In this document: piece after piece, positions 10,094-18,962 of the stretch
How positions within the stretch are numbered: position 1 is the stretch's first letter
Layout: the number at the start of each line of letters is the position of its first letter
NCBI RefSeq assembly: GCF_016427565.1
Contig: NZ_JAELXT010000026.1
Location: forward strand, 1-64,000
From: Microvirga splendida
GTDB taxonomy: Bacteria; Pseudomonadota; Alphaproteobacteria; Rhizobiales; Beijerinckiaceae
Length of the DNA: 64,000 bases
Reading direction: 5' to 3'
Made by a program: the position numbers and the translations under genes
Notes under the pieces: model-generated
Databases searched by the model: none
What the model saw: only the letters and a program-made list of their open reading frames with translations
What the model was told of the DNA's origin: nothing

Positions 10094-10435
10094 ATGATTG
10101 CTCAGGCCACGGACAACGCTCCTCCTGACCCGTCTCTGGAGTATGAAGGGGTAAAGGTCTACCGCATCTACCAGTTCGACGATCCGTCCACCTATCCACC
10201 TTCATCCCACATCTTCACCACCTCTCCAGACGGACGTTACGCGTCTGATCACTTCCGCTTCGACATCCGCAGCCTGACCGTCCCTGCGGCATCAGTTGAC
10301 GAGAGTGGTGTGCGGACAGGGGAGAAAGCTGCAATCGCGGCCGTGCTGGAGCAAGCCATCGATCGCGGCATGGTCACTCCGCCGGCTAGCAACTCCACAT
10401 CTCGGCCCGTGCAGGTTCATCACCAAGCCTGGTGA
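10094..10435 (+). CDS. Hypothetical protein
   Basis: A 113-aa protein starting MIAQATDNAPPDPSLEYEGV, preceded by AAGGAAGG six bases before the ATG, which decides the start over longer in-frame options. It has a YEGVKVYRIYQFDDPSTYPP segment, SPDGRYASDHFRFDIRSL, and a C-terminal helix (EKAAIAAVLEQAIDRGMVTP). No family is recognised and it appears cytosolic. Its TGA overlaps a GTG start of the next gene (GTGA), which supports coupled expression. Confidence 0.6.
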   Translation: MIAQATDNAPPDPSLEYEGVKVYRIYQFDDPSTYPPSSHIFTTSPDGRYASDHFRFDIRSLTVPAASVDESGVRTGEKAAIAAVLEQAIDRGMVTPPASNSTSRPVQVHHQAW

Positions 10436-10827
10436 ATTTTGTTCAGGTGGGCTCAAGCATCAGCAGCGGGATAGGAGAACGCATTGTGCAAGTAGACTTC
10501 TGGAGCTCTCGGATCGACATCTCCTGCCCCGACTGCCAACAGATGTTTAAGGTTCGGCTTCGCAAGCTTCAGTTCGGCTCGGTACTCGTCTGCCGCCTCT
10601 GCCGACACGAGTTCGAGGCCAGCCGCGACTCTGATCTTCCAGAAGTCCAAGTCGCCCTTGCTCACATGAGGCACATTGTGAAGCAGCAACCCATTCCTCA
10701 GAAGGCTCGCACAGCCGACAAAGTTCCGGCACGGACGGGTTTAGAGAAGGCTACTGAGCTTCAGGCTTGCCGGCTTGGGGCACTTGCGACTCAAGGTGCC
10801 ACGAGCAGGGGATCCACCGATCCTTGA
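10432..10827 (+). CDS. Hypothetical zinc-ribbon protein
   Basis: A protein of up to 131 aa with a four-cysteine zinc ribbon: IDISCPDCQQMFKVRLRKLQ followed by SVLVCRLCRHEF. The CxxC pairs are spaced about 22 residues apart, typical of small zinc-ribbon proteins. The C-terminal half is basic and low in complexity. The start may be the GTG overlapping the upstream stop or a second GTG at 10486 just before the ribbon (VQVDFWSSRIDISC). Function unknown. Confidence 0.55.
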   Translation: MNFVQVGSSISSGIGERIVQVDFWSSRIDISCPDCQQMFKVRLRKLQFGSVLVCRLCRHEFEASRDSDLPEVQVALAHMRHIVKQQPIPQKARTADKVPARTGLEKATELQACRLGALATQGATSRGSTDP

Positions 10828-10983
10828 GAAGATCGTCCAGTCCGGGCCTCTCATTCACCCCTCGTACATCCGAGAACTGCTCGTCTAAGGGCAAGTAAGC
10901 GAGCCTATCCTAGGCTGTTGTCGGGTGCTGGAGGCTCTTGCTAGCCCCTCATCAATCAAAGCTCGTCTCATGGTGATTTCTCA

Positions 10984-12792
10984 ATGACACGCAAGCACTT
11001 GGCCCGCCTCCTGTTTGCCAGCGCCGCCGTTCCGCTCGTAGCTTTTGGAGCTGGTGCTCAGCCTCGCTCACCTGTCTTTGCTGACATGCCGTTCCATGAA
11101 AGTGCAACGTGGCGCGACGGATCGCTCCGTCCGGCGGATCGAGCTGGCCCCGTGCTGGCGCAGACTGAAGAGCCGGACGAACGAAGGCGCCGGCGCGACC
11201 AGGATGAGCGAGGCAAAGGACAGAGCGACCGGCGTGAGCGGCGCGAGGAGCGGCAACGGGACCAGCAGGACCGACAGCTACGGCAAGAGCAGCGCCGGCA
11301 GGAGCAAGACCGGCAACAGCGCGAGGAAGAGCGGCAGCGCGACAGGCAGGAGCAACAGCGCCAACGGCAGGATGATGAACGGCGCCGGGAGCAGGAGCAA
11401 GAGCAGCGTCAGCGCCAGCGGCTGCAAGAGCGCCAGGAGCAGCAACGCGGACAGGAACGCGAGCAGCGCCGTCAGGAACAGGAACGCCTGCGGCAGGAGC
11501 GCCAACAGGACCAAGATCGTCAACAGAGGGATGAGGAGCGACGTTGGGAGCAAGGACGCGAACGGCGCGAGGAACAGCAGCGTGCGCAAGAACGCCTGCA
11601 ACGGCAGGAGCAACGCCGCCAGGAGCAGGAGCTTCAACAGAGGATCCGGGAGCGCCAGCAGCGGCTGGAGCAGGAGCACCTGCGCGACCGGGACCGGCAG
11701 CTAAGAGAACAGGAGCGTCAGAGAAGCCAGCAGCAGGAGCGGCTCAACCGCCAATTGGAACGCCAGCGGGATGAAGAGCGTCAGGAACAGCGTGAATCGA
11801 GGCGGCCAGGCCTCGCTCCTCAGGACAGCCGGAGGGACCCCGGCGAGCGTGGACGCATGGGACCAGGGTTCGAAAACCAGCGCGACCTGCGCCTGGAGGA
11901 ATTGCGGGCACTGCGGCGCGAGCGTGTCGAAGAGGGTGGGCGCCGCACCATCATCGAGGAGCAGGACCGCGTCATCGTGCGCGAGGGAGACCGCTACATA
12001 ATCCGCCACGACGAGACGGACCGCTTCCGCCGCGCCTATGGCGACGCGCAGGTCCGGCGCGAGCGGCGTGGCCAGAACGATGTGACGATCGTCCGCCGTC
12101 CAAACGGAACTGAGATTGTCACGATCCGTGATCCTGACGGCAACCTTCTACGCCGGCTCAGGCGAGAACCCGGTGGGCGTGAGGTGATCCTGTTCGAAAA
12201 TGCGGCCCCAAGCCGCCGTGACCGGACCCTTGTCGAGGAGACCATTGTTCTGCCGCCTCCTCAGATCACTATCCCGCGTGACAGATACGTCGTCGAGGTC
12301 GAGGAGGCGAGCCAAGAAGATCTGTACGAGGCTTTCACGGCTCCGCCGGTGGAGCGGATCGAGCGCTCCTACACGCTCGATCAGGTGCGCCAGAGTCCAG
12401 CCCTTCGTGACAGGGTCCGTCGGGTGGACGTCGACACGGTCACCTTCGACTTCGGCTCCTGGGAACTCTCGCAGGAACAGGCACGAGCTCTGACTGGGGT
12501 GGGGCAAGCCCTGCGCCGGGCCATTGAGCGCAATCCCAGTGAGGTCTTCCTGATCGAGGGGCACACGGATGCGGTGGGCAGCGACATTGACAATCTTACG
12601 CTGTCGGACCGGCGGGCCGAAACCGTGGCGACCCTCCTGAGTGAAATGTTCGGCGTTCCGGCTGAGAACCTCACCACGCAGGGCTACGGGGAGCAGTATC
12701 CGAAGATCAGCACACAAGAGCCGGAACGCCAGAACCGGCGTGTCACAATCCGCCGGATCACGCCCCTGCTGCGAAATGAGGCACGCCGGTAA
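10984..12792 (+). CDS. OmpA-family protein with a long Gln/Arg/Glu-rich coiled-coil region
   Basis: A 602-aa protein. Residues 1-26 are a signal peptide (HLARLLFASAAVPLVAFGAGA). Residues 65-290 are almost only Q, R, E and D in short degenerate repeats (such as QRQEQERLRQ), predicting a very long charged coil. A middle region (about 310-440) has repeating RDRVIVREGDRYIIRH-like beta strands. The C-terminus is an OmpA peptidoglycan-binding domain: VTFDFGSWELSQEQ, IEGHTDAVGSDIDNLTLSDR, RAETVATLL, TTQGYGEQYPK and ERQNRRVTI. It should be exported and bound to the cell wall. The layout resembles other alphaproteobacterial OmpA proteins with Q/R/E-rich insertions whose role is unknown. Confidence 0.9.
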   Translation: MTRKHLARLLFASAAVPLVAFGAGAQPRSPVFADMPFHESATWRDGSLRPADRAGPVLAQTEEPDERRRRRDQDERGKGQSDRRERREERQRDQQDRQLRQEQRRQEQDRQQREEERQRDRQEQQRQRQDDERRREQEQEQRQRQRLQERQEQQRGQEREQRRQEQERLRQERQQDQDRQQRDEERRWEQGRERREEQQRAQERLQRQEQRRQEQELQQRIRERQQRLEQEHLRDRDRQLREQERQRSQQQERLNRQLERQRDEERQEQRESRRPGLAPQDSRRDPGERGRMGPGFENQRDLRLEELRALRRERVEEGGRRTIIEEQDRVIVREGDRYIIRHDETDRFRRAYGDAQVRRERRGQNDVTIVRRPNGTEIVTIRDPDGNLLRRLRREPGGREVILFENAAPSRRDRTLVEETIVLPPPQITIPRDRYVVEVEEASQEDLYEAFTAPPVERIERSYTLDQVRQSPALRDRVRRVDVDTVTFDFGSWELSQEQARALTGVGQALRRAIERNPSEVFLIEGHTDAVGSDIDNLTLSDRRAETVATLLSEMFGVPAENLTTQGYGEQYPKISTQEPERQNRRVTIRRITPLLRNEARR

Positions 12793-12920
12793 GGGCGTGC
12801 CCGCAAACACCAACGTGACACCAGAGGTCGGGCAGGAAATTCCAAAACTATAGAGCAGGGAAAGGGAATGACGATTGTGACCCAGAGCATCAGCGCTCTC
12901 GTCGGATTCCTCTTCCCAAC

Positions 12921-13127
12921 TCACAGCTCCGACTCCAGTGACGTCAGCGCAGTGCTCTGTTTGTTTATCCTCAGTAGCGTGAGCATCGCACCGGGAACAG
13001 GATCAAGAAGCTCCTCACGGGTGCGATTTCGCAGAACTTGTCCGATATGCTCCAGGAGGTATCGAGGCACGTGTGGCGTGCGTTGGCTCTCCGATTGGCT
13101 CTGCCGCCGGCTTTCCTGGCCCCCCAT
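12921..13127 (-). CDS. Possible NepR-family anti-sigma factor
   Basis: A 68-aa protein with the short NepR-like core EHIGQVLRNRTREELLDPVP then AMLTLLRI. This matches the family layout of an IG..LR helix, an acidic spacer, (D/E)PVP and a second helix with LL..L. Length is typical (about 60-70 aa) and a GGAGAAG ribosome-binding site precedes the ATG. NepR sequesters the EcfG sigma factor of the alphaproteobacterial general stress response until phosphorylated PhyR binds it. No ecfG or phyR lies nearby, so this would be an extra copy. A competing forward frame (12868-13272) lacks protein-like composition. Confidence 0.5.
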   Translation of the reverse strand: MGGQESRRQSQSESQRTPHVPRYLLEHIGQVLRNRTREELLDPVPGAMLTLLRINKQSTALTSLESEL

Positions 13128-13232
13128 AGACTCTTCTCCATCGCCGTTAATCGGCTGTTATGTCAGCTGTCGCAGACCAAACTCATGGCGGCAGGATGGG
13201 TTTCAGAGCGCCTGTGCGGCCATTTACTGCGT

Positions 13233-13490
13233 TCAGAGGGATTCACTTTCGCGCCGGTTGGCCTTGACCTGAGGATCGCCAAGCCAGGTGCACAGCTCCT
13301 CCAGGGTCGAGAAATTGTGTTCGATCGTCGTGAACGGCGCAGGTCTCTTGCTCTGAGGCAGATCCTCGAGCAGTTCCGCCGTCCAGGTGTAGGGCTGTCG
13401 GGAGCCGCTCCTCACGACACTGCCTATGATCTCACCGTTGAGAAGGAGGTCATAGGCGCCGGGCGCAAGCTGGGTGAGGCTGTAGGTCAT
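13233..13490 (-). CDS. Hypothetical small protein
   Basis: An 85-aa protein, MTYSLTQLAPGAYDLLLNGE then IIGSVVRSG, YTWTAELLEDLPQSKRPAPF and a C-terminal helix TLEELCTWLGDP. The alternating hydrophobic strands at the N-terminus and the closing helix look like a small folded domain. No named family is recognised. It stands alone between the NepR-like and DUF1127 genes on the same strand. Confidence 0.65.
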   Translation of the reverse strand: MTYSLTQLAPGAYDLLLNGEIIGSVVRSGSRQPYTWTAELLEDLPQSKRPAPFTTIEHNFSTLEELCTWLGDPQVKANRRESESL

Positions 13491-13889
13491 AAAGTGCCCT
13501 TAGCAGAGTTGAGCTTGAGCTCAATGCACTCGTTAGCTCTGGCGATGGTAGCTTGCGACTGGATCAAACATTGTAAGCCGAATGACAAGTCAGGAGAGGC
13601 CGGAAGCGTGTACGACCCGGCCTCTCCCTGCCTGGTCCCGAACAACTATTGTGGCAGCCACACCTCCAGGCAGACGAAGCATAGCCAGCTTCGCACTTTC
13701 CTACATCAGGAGCGTTCCCCCAACCCGCGGGACTGATCAGCTAGGGAGAGGAAGCCATTCCTCCATGTATGCAAGGGGCAGCTCGGGCCTCCTGACACGC
13801 CATCAAAAGACATGCACAGGCACGGATACACAGCAGACCTTGTCGCCTCCACCCAATCTCATCAGTCGCCGCGGTACTCAGTTCAGGCT

Positions 13890-14039
13890 TCACTGGCCCT
13901 GGCGTGCCACCTGCGCGATGTCATGCCTGGCAATGCCGATGTCCGACAACTCACGGTCGGACAGGGCATTCAATTGCCGGGCTGTTTCACGAGCTCGCAG
14001 CCAGCGACGGAGGCCTGACAGAGCAACTGATAAAAACAT
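13890..14039 (-). CDS. DUF1127 (YjiS-like) small protein
   Basis: A 49-aa protein, MFLSVALSGLRRWLRARETA followed by RQLNALSDRELSDIGIARHD and IAQVARQGQ. The pattern of a W-containing N-terminal helix, R.L..LSD.EL.DIGI.R.DI and a short tail is diagnostic of DUF1127, an abundant small Arg-rich family in alphaproteobacteria. Some members bind RNA or affect phosphate and nitrogen metabolism. It is short enough to be missed by length-filtered gene calling. A GAGG stretch precedes the ATG. Confidence 0.85.
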   Translation of the reverse strand: MFLSVALSGLRRWLRARETARQLNALSDRELSDIGIARHDIAQVARQGQ

Positions 14040-14097
14040 AACGCAACCTCAATGATGAGCTGGCCTAAGCGCAGAGGCGCCGCGCAAGGGCAGCGAG

Positions 14098-14126
14098 AAA
14101 AAAGGGCCACCTGAAGGGAGGTGGCC
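14098..14126 (-). terminator. Rho-independent terminator (reverse strand)
   Basis: Perfect 8-bp stem GGCCACCT/AGGTGGCC (14105-14112 and 14119-14126) with a 6-nt loop. Read on the reverse strand it is followed by a run of six T (14098-14103). It probably ends transcription of the acidic-protein gene at 14289-14603 and insulates the DUF1127 gene. Confidence 0.8.
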
Positions 14127-14288
14127 GAGTTTAGGGAGGAAACCCGCCACAGGGAGACCGTGACGGAGGAGAGGTCATCTACAGCGCACCTGGCTCAAGA
14201 CCAACCTGAAAGTGGTCGCCCCTGCCATGCGCAATGAGCATGGAACGCATCGGGCGCATTTACCCCTCGTTTACGGCTGCCGGGCGGT

Positions 14289-14603
14289 TCAATCAGGGAC
14301 CTTGCTGATGATCCACCTGACCGCCTCAGGACTGAAGCCGATCTCGATCAGCTCCTCTTCCAGATCCTCAACTGCATCAGGATCAAGGGTGATGGAGTTG
14401 TCCTCTGCATCTGCCTCTGAAATGGCCTTCGGCTTGTCGACCATCTGCTCGGGCTCACCGGCCTCGTCGTTAATGGGAGCTACTGTCACGCGGACAACGG
14501 GGTCGTCATCATCCTCCTCCTCGTCGTCCTCACTCTCGTAAACTTTGAGCGTGACCCAGCGCCCCTCGACCTCATCCTCATAGACTGTTTTCCACTCGCC
14601 CAT
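14289..14603 (-). CDS. Highly acidic hypothetical protein
   Basis: A 104-aa protein, MGEWKTVYEDEVEGRWVTLK then VYESEDDEEEDDDDPVVRVT, a mid-region rich in E and D (ISEADAEDNSITLDPDAVED) and a C-terminal helix EELIEIGFSPEAVRWIISK. The strong negative charge suggests a soluble protein that binds a basic partner or cation, which is inference. No family is recognised. A reverse-strand terminator lies 160 bp downstream. Confidence 0.65.
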   Translation of the reverse strand: MGEWKTVYEDEVEGRWVTLKVYESEDDEEEDDDDPVVRVTVAPINDEAGEPEQMVDKPKAISEADAEDNSITLDPDAVEDLEEELIEIGFSPEAVRWIISKVPD

Positions 14604-14863
14604 GTTCCCCTCCTGGATCAGGCACTACTGCCGCCGTGTTCCCGCATTGTAGCGCAATACTCTCGGACCTTGAGAGTTTTGCCGTTGCCGAGGTGTTCCA
14701 CAGACCCTGTGTTCTCCCTGCGCCAGAACTCCGCAGACTTGAGCCCCGTTCAGCTCAATCCCGACGGGCTCTTTCTATGGCGAAGCGCACGCAGCTCCGG
14801 TACCTGCCTCAGCCATCAAAGCGATTGCTTCACACCTCGTACAATTGGCTCATGAAGACCATC

Positions 14864-15112
14864 TCAACCATTCCGTTGTGGCTGTAGAAGGGTAGGGGCG
14901 CTTGGGCTGCCGCGCAGAACCTTAGGTTTCTCCTCACTAGCCGTCATGACAGGAACCGCAAGGCCCTGAAGCAGAGGCAGCGTGATGATGCCAGCCACGA
15001 CGGCAAGCACGGCAATGATGAACTCGGCTCGCCCATACGCAGCCCTTTTGCTGTGAAAGGGATGGCAGCTTTTCGGGGGACTGAACACAGCGTTGTTATC
15101 ATTCACCGCCAT
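14864..15112 (-). CDS. Small membrane-anchored hypothetical protein
   Basis: An 82-aa protein from the ATG at 15112 (MAVNDNNAVFSPPKSCHPFH), with one membrane segment at about residues 30-50 (FIIAVLAVVAGIITLPLLQG) followed by a short polar tail (SEEKPKVLRGSPSAPTLLQP). The frame is open further upstream to 15304, but that part is not protein-like. There is no strong ribosome-binding site, so the start is uncertain. No family recognised. Confidence 0.45.
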   Translation of the reverse strand: MAVNDNNAVFSPPKSCHPFHSKRAAYGRAEFIIAVLAVVAGIITLPLLQGLAVPVMTASEEKPKVLRGSPSAPTLLQPQRNG

Positions 15113-15314
15113 CAGCGGCCTGGGTTTTAGGTGCGCCAACGGCATTGGGCCGCACGAGAACGCTTTGTTGGTGCAAGCAGAAAGTACAACCCTCATCCGG
15201 CAGCCTCCCCTACGAGGTCCTTCAATGAGTGTACGTTGCCCGCCTGGTTCATGCTCTCGCCCGAAGGGGTAACTCCGCCGCTCCAAGGGGGTACAAGGTC
15301 CCAAGGTGTTGGTT

Positions 15315-15539
15315 TCAGGTCACCTGGAATGCGCGCTGAGCGCGCTCCCGGATCTCGTCCAGTTCGTCCTGAAGGGAATTGATCTGCCCTTCGATCTCTT
15401 CGAAGGACGTGCACTCGGGTGTGATAAACAGGCGGCCATCCTCGCCCCGGGTGTAGCGGAGGAGGGCGATCTTCACGCTTGCCGGGTTGTCCGGTGTTCC
15501 GGGTTGGATTTCGAGCTCCAAGGCTCCGAAGAGATGCAT
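15315..15539 (-). CDS. Hypothetical small protein with C-terminal coil
   Basis: A 74-aa protein: MHLFGALELEIQPGTPDNPA, then SVKIALLRYTRGEDGRLFIT and a helix FEEIEGQINSLQDELDEIRE predicted to form a coiled coil. It likely oligomerises. Function unknown. It is the first of a reverse-strand run of small genes between 15.3 and 17.5 kb. Confidence 0.65.
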   Translation of the reverse strand: MHLFGALELEIQPGTPDNPASVKIALLRYTRGEDGRLFITPECTSFEEIEGQINSLQDELDEIRERAQRAFQVT

Positions 15540-15589
15540 CGATGGTCCCCGTGCTAGGGCTAAGAGTGAGGCTGCATTCCAGAGATTGC

Positions 15590-15937
15590 CTAACCGGCTT
15601 GTGCCTCCGTTTGCTGGCGGTGAAGCATCAGCGCGATCTCCGGCCTGTTCTCCTCAAGCCACTGTGTAGCATCAGGCTGGCTGACGACACACTCGATCGT
15701 AGCCCAGGTGGGATCCTCGAGCGCCTCGTCCCTCAGCCGGGTAGCCGCATAACCGATGAGCCGATGAAGGCCCTCATAGCCGGGCCGCGCCTCAAGCGCA
15801 TCGGCGACCCAGACGCTGGACCAGCCCTGCTCGGCAAGATGCAGGATGCTCTGCCCATCGGCCTCGCGAAACCATGGTGTCGCGTCGAACTCGAGAGCGA
15901 GTGCATTATCGGCGGTATGGCACGAAGCCCGGATCAT
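15590..15937 (-). CDS. Hypothetical protein
   Basis: A 115-aa protein, MIRASCHTADNALALEFDAT then PWFREADGQSILHLAEQGWS, DALEARPGYEGLHRLIGYAA, TWATIECVVSQPDATQWLEE and RPEIALMLHRQQT. Regular alternation of helix and strand and good composition support a real protein. No family is recognised and it seems cytosolic. Confidence 0.65.
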   Translation of the reverse strand: MIRASCHTADNALALEFDATPWFREADGQSILHLAEQGWSSVWVADALEARPGYEGLHRLIGYAATRLRDEALEDPTWATIECVVSQPDATQWLEENRPEIALMLHRQQTEAQAG

Positions 15938-16020
15938 CGCCTGCCTCCCGGATCAGCTCTCCGGAGCGCAATTCTAACACACGCTCCCGTGCAGACTGAA
16001 CCGATGCTGTCCCCACAGAA

Positions 16021-17453
16021 CTATCGCCTGAGCTTCTCCAGTCCCAGATCACCCCAGAGCCAGGTGAAGTCATAGCTGACCATCGGATCGTCGGGCTGTC
16101 CCCCGCTCTTCGACTGGTTTTCGATGTGCTTCAGCCAGTCTACGACCTTGCGCCGTCCCGCGGCGGTTTGAACGGCGGCCCGCGGGCTCAGGTCCCCAAG
16201 CGCCGAAATCGGCTCGTCGAGGGTCTTGCGGTAGTGGTCGGTCAGAGCCTCATGGACCAGTTCGGTCTGTAGTTCAGCGGGAAGGTCGCTGGCCCTGTCC
16301 TGGTGGACGTCTCCATCTCGCCCGGCCATGACCTGTTCAAGCGTTTCGATCTCGGTCAGAGCCGGCCCGACCAGTGCTCCGGCCAGTTCAGCCAGGTTGG
16401 CCATCCCACGCTCGGCCCGCTCGCGGGAGTTCGCCTCCAGCACCAGCGCTTTGCCCGTCAGCTCGATAGTGCCCAGGACCGTGTCGCCCGTGTCGAGCGT
16501 CACCCGCACAGACGGGCCTTGATGTGGGACGGCCCTGCTCGCCAGCTTGCCTGAGGATTGCCGTTTGGCAGGCTGGCGCGGCTCGATCCAGTTCCAGAAG
16601 CCCTCATTCTCCTCCTGGAAAGCCGGAATGGTGCGCAAACGCTCCCGGATTTCAGCGGCTGCACCTTCTGAGCGCAGGGGAAAGCGAACCCGGCAGAAGA
16701 CCACCTCGTCGCCATCGCTGTTGAGAATGGTCGGCGGGCTCTGATCGAGGGCTGAAGCCAGAGCATCATCCAACCAGATGGTGCTGAAGATCGGCGCGGC
16801 AGTCGCCAGGAACAGCAGATCGGCGATCTGGCCATCCTCCCGGGTCGCTTTGGGCAGTTGCGCCTCCCTGGTCAGCTTGCGGAACTCGCGCCGGCTTGTG
16901 TTCTGGCAGCCTTAAGATCATCCATGAGCAGAGTGGCGGCACTCGGGCGGAAGGGCAGGAGACCTCCGGCGAGGATGTTCTTGCCGGAGACCTCGACAAT
17001 TCGGGCACCGATCTTGTCCCAGACCTTGAGGCTCTTGGTGGCGGAATGCTCGCTGACCCGGATCGGCTCACCGCCGCCCAAGAGATCCCGCGCCAGGAAG
17101 GATTGGCCGGGCACGATCTCGCTGACCTCGTACAGGCTCATGCAGGAGTTCCGTAGCGCCTCCATGTAGCGCCGGTTGCCGGTGCTCTCCTTCCAGCCGC
17201 GGCGCTTGAGATAGTCCTCGACGATGTTGCGCCCGTCCGGCTCAATGGCTCGGGTCAGGAAATCCTCAAAGGCGCAGCCCCACAGGGCCATGGCCGCGTG
17301 ATGGCCGATCACCTCGGCGATGTCCTCGAAGCCCATCTCATAGTCTTCGCAAGCTGGACCGAGGTGCAGATCCAGAACTTCCGAAAATGGCTCGCGCCAT
17401 TCCTCGTGTGTAAGCCATTTCATCAGCCCGGAGAGGGAATGGTTGCCGAGCAT
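16021..17453 (-). pseudogene. Hypothetical protein, one gene split by a frameshift near 16,895
   Basis: Two reverse-strand frames join into one protein. The first (17453 down to 16872) reads MLGNHSLSGLMKWLTHEEWR ... LMDDLKAARTQ and then stops. The second resumes at about 16895 as SRREFRKLTREAQLPKATRE, DGQIADLLFLATAAPIFSTI and continues to 16021, ending FTWLWGDLGLEKLRR. Removing two bases from the ACACA in the overlap restores one frame of about 475 aa. The 5' end is unclear: codons upstream of 17453 (ILRRYTELEALLLQLN) look coding but have no ATG before the recombinase gene. No family recognised. It follows the tyrosine recombinase on the same strand. Confidence 0.6.
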
Positions 17454-17557
17454 GATCCTTCGATCCTGGTTGAGTTGCAGGAGAAGCGCTTCAAGCTCAG
17501 TGTATCGCCGCAGGATTTCGGATCAAGCGCGGCCTCCGAGCCCCTTACCCATACGGC

Positions 17558-18523
17558 TCAAGCGGCTGTCGCGCGCCCCTCCTGTTGATCCTCATTCAGT
17601 GGATGGAGGTCGCGGACCATCTGGTGGAGGCGGGAGGTGTCCAGATGGGTGTAGATCTGGGTGGTCTCGATGCCGGCATGGCCGAGCAGTTCCTGCAGCA
17701 CGCGCAGGTCGGTGCCGCCGGAATGCATGTGGGTGGCAAAAGCATGCCGCAGCACGTGCGGCGAAACCCGATCGGGGCTGGCAAGGCCTGCCGCCACCGC
17801 GGCTTCCTTGATCTCGAGCAGAGCCGCTTGGCGCGTTAGCGCCTTGCTGCCGTTGCGCACCGAATGAAACAGCCAGGGGGAGGGGGCTCCGCCGGAATAG
17901 GTGCGGGCCAGCTTCTCCCAGTGGGCGATGGCTGCAATGGCACGCTCGTGCAGAGGCACCAGCCGCTGCTTGTCGCCCTTGCCGCGCACCAGCAGCATAC
18001 GGGTGCCGGGAGGCGCAGCGTCGGAGGGCAGCGCCAGGGCCTCGCTGATACGCATGCCCGAGGCATAGAGGGTCTCGAACAGAGCAGCCCGCCGGGCATA
18101 GCCGGCCTGCCGGTACAGACCGACTGACGGATCGGCCGCAAGCCTGTGGGCCGTCTCCAGGAGGGCTTCCGTCTCAGCAACGGACAGGACGAAGGGCAGC
18201 TTCCGGGGCCGGCGCATGGTCGACAGATTGGATGTGGGATCGTGGGAGCCGAGGTCCTCCGCGATCAGGAACTTGTGCAGGCCGCGGGCCACCGTGATCC
18301 GTCGGGCAATGGTCGATCCGGCGTAGCCGCGCTGATCGAGAGCGGTGATGTAGTTGCGGATCTGCTCCAAGCCGACCTCGTCTAGGCCGAGGCTGTTCTC
18401 ATCCAGCCAGACAAGGTAGCAGTTGAGATCGTCGGTATAGGTGTCGATGGTCCCAGCCGAAGCCCCAAGTTCTGTTGTCAGAGCATCGAGCCAAAGTTGA
18501 GCCAGCCGCTGGTTGGTCCGCAT
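17558..18523 (-). CDS. XerC/XerD-like tyrosine recombinase
   Basis: A 321-aa phage-integrase-family recombinase. The N-terminal core-binding domain spans about 1-95 (TIDTYTDDLNCYLVWLDE). The catalytic domain has Arg158 (ASGMRISEAL), the beta-strand Lys in GKGDKQRLVPL near 182-185, His256 and Arg259 (SPHVLRHAFATH), His282 (LLGHAGIETTQ) and nucleophile Tyr291 (IYTHL). All catalytic residues are present, so it should be active. Chromosomal xerC/D would sit elsewhere, so on this replicon it may resolve plasmid multimers or move an element. A 55-bp upstream sequence recurs at 40.57 kb. Confidence 0.88.
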   Translation of the reverse strand: MRTNQRLAQLWLDALTTELGASAGTIDTYTDDLNCYLVWLDENSLGLDEVGLEQIRNYITALDQRGYAGSTIARRITVARGLHKFLIAEDLGSHDPTSNLSTMRRPRKLPFVLSVAETEALLETAHRLAADPSVGLYRQAGYARRAALFETLYASGMRISEALALPSDAAPPGTRMLLVRGKGDKQRLVPLHERAIAAIAHWEKLARTYSGGAPSPWLFHSVRNGSKALTRQAALLEIKEAAVAAGLASPDRVSPHVLRHAFATHMHSGGTDLRVLQELLGHAGIETTQIYTHLDTSRLHQMVRDLHPLNEDQQEGRATAA

Positions 18524-18524
18524 G

Positions 18525-18580
18525 CGATTCTCCTTTGAGAGGACCCTGCCACACCGCCGGTTACGAACTTCTTGTCAAAA
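18525..18580. repeat. Dispersed repeat copy A (upstream of the recombinase gene)
   Basis: Contains CTCCTTTGAGAGGACCCTG, CCACA and, at the end, ACTTCTTGTCAAAAC. A sequence about 80 % similar by eye occurs at 40,572-40,630. The terminal 14-mer ACTTCTTGTCAAAA is also at 41,802-41,815, before the ISNCY-like transposase. It probably marks the end of a mobile element. Confidence 0.55.
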
Positions 18581-18704
18581 CGTTTGTATGCAATATGTAG
18601 CAAAATTACATCGATGTCGTCCTTTAGGAGGTGGGAACAAGAACTGCTCCCAAACACACGCTAAGCTAGAACGAACAAAGAACCTCCATTTCCGCCCGGC
18701 TGGA

Positions 18705-18962
18705 TCATGCGGCTCGTGCAAAGGGCTGCGGCAGGCGCAAGGGGCGGAAGCCGTCGATGAGCGAGGGCTTCTCACCCCATGCATAGGTGCCGGTGAGGTT
18801 AATGTGCTCCCAGCTCAATGGCGACACATGTTTGAGCACCTCGGCCCGGATGATCCGCCCCTGCCGGCGGAGGTGATCCACCGCACGTCCGAGATAGACC
18901 GTGTTCCAGTGGACAATGGCGCTCACGACCAAGTTCAGCAGCTTTCGATCGCGGCACTCGCC
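18705..18962 (-). pseudogene. Tn3-family transposase, C-terminal fragment
   Basis: About 85 residues matching the end of Tn3 transposases: RDRKLLNLVVSAIVHWNTVY, LGRAVDHLRRQG, HVSPLSWEHINLTGTYAWGE and a short tail. In the family the LSPLGWEHINLTGDY motif lies just before the C-terminus, so only the last tenth of a roughly 950-aa protein is present. The 5' side is cut where an IS6-type relic begins. No terminal inverted repeat was identified. Confidence 0.8.

Noticed and set aside
11278..11679. Reverse frame rich in Leu and Pro (LLPLALL-like)
   Set aside because: It is the exact antisense of the Gln/Arg/Glu-rich repeat of the OmpA-family gene; the Leu-rich pattern is a codon artefact.
12868..13272. 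Forward 134-codon frame with a purine-rich leader
   Set aside because: Composition (Ser/Arg/Cys) is not protein-like after the first 15 codons, and it overlaps the better supported NepR-like gene on the other strand.
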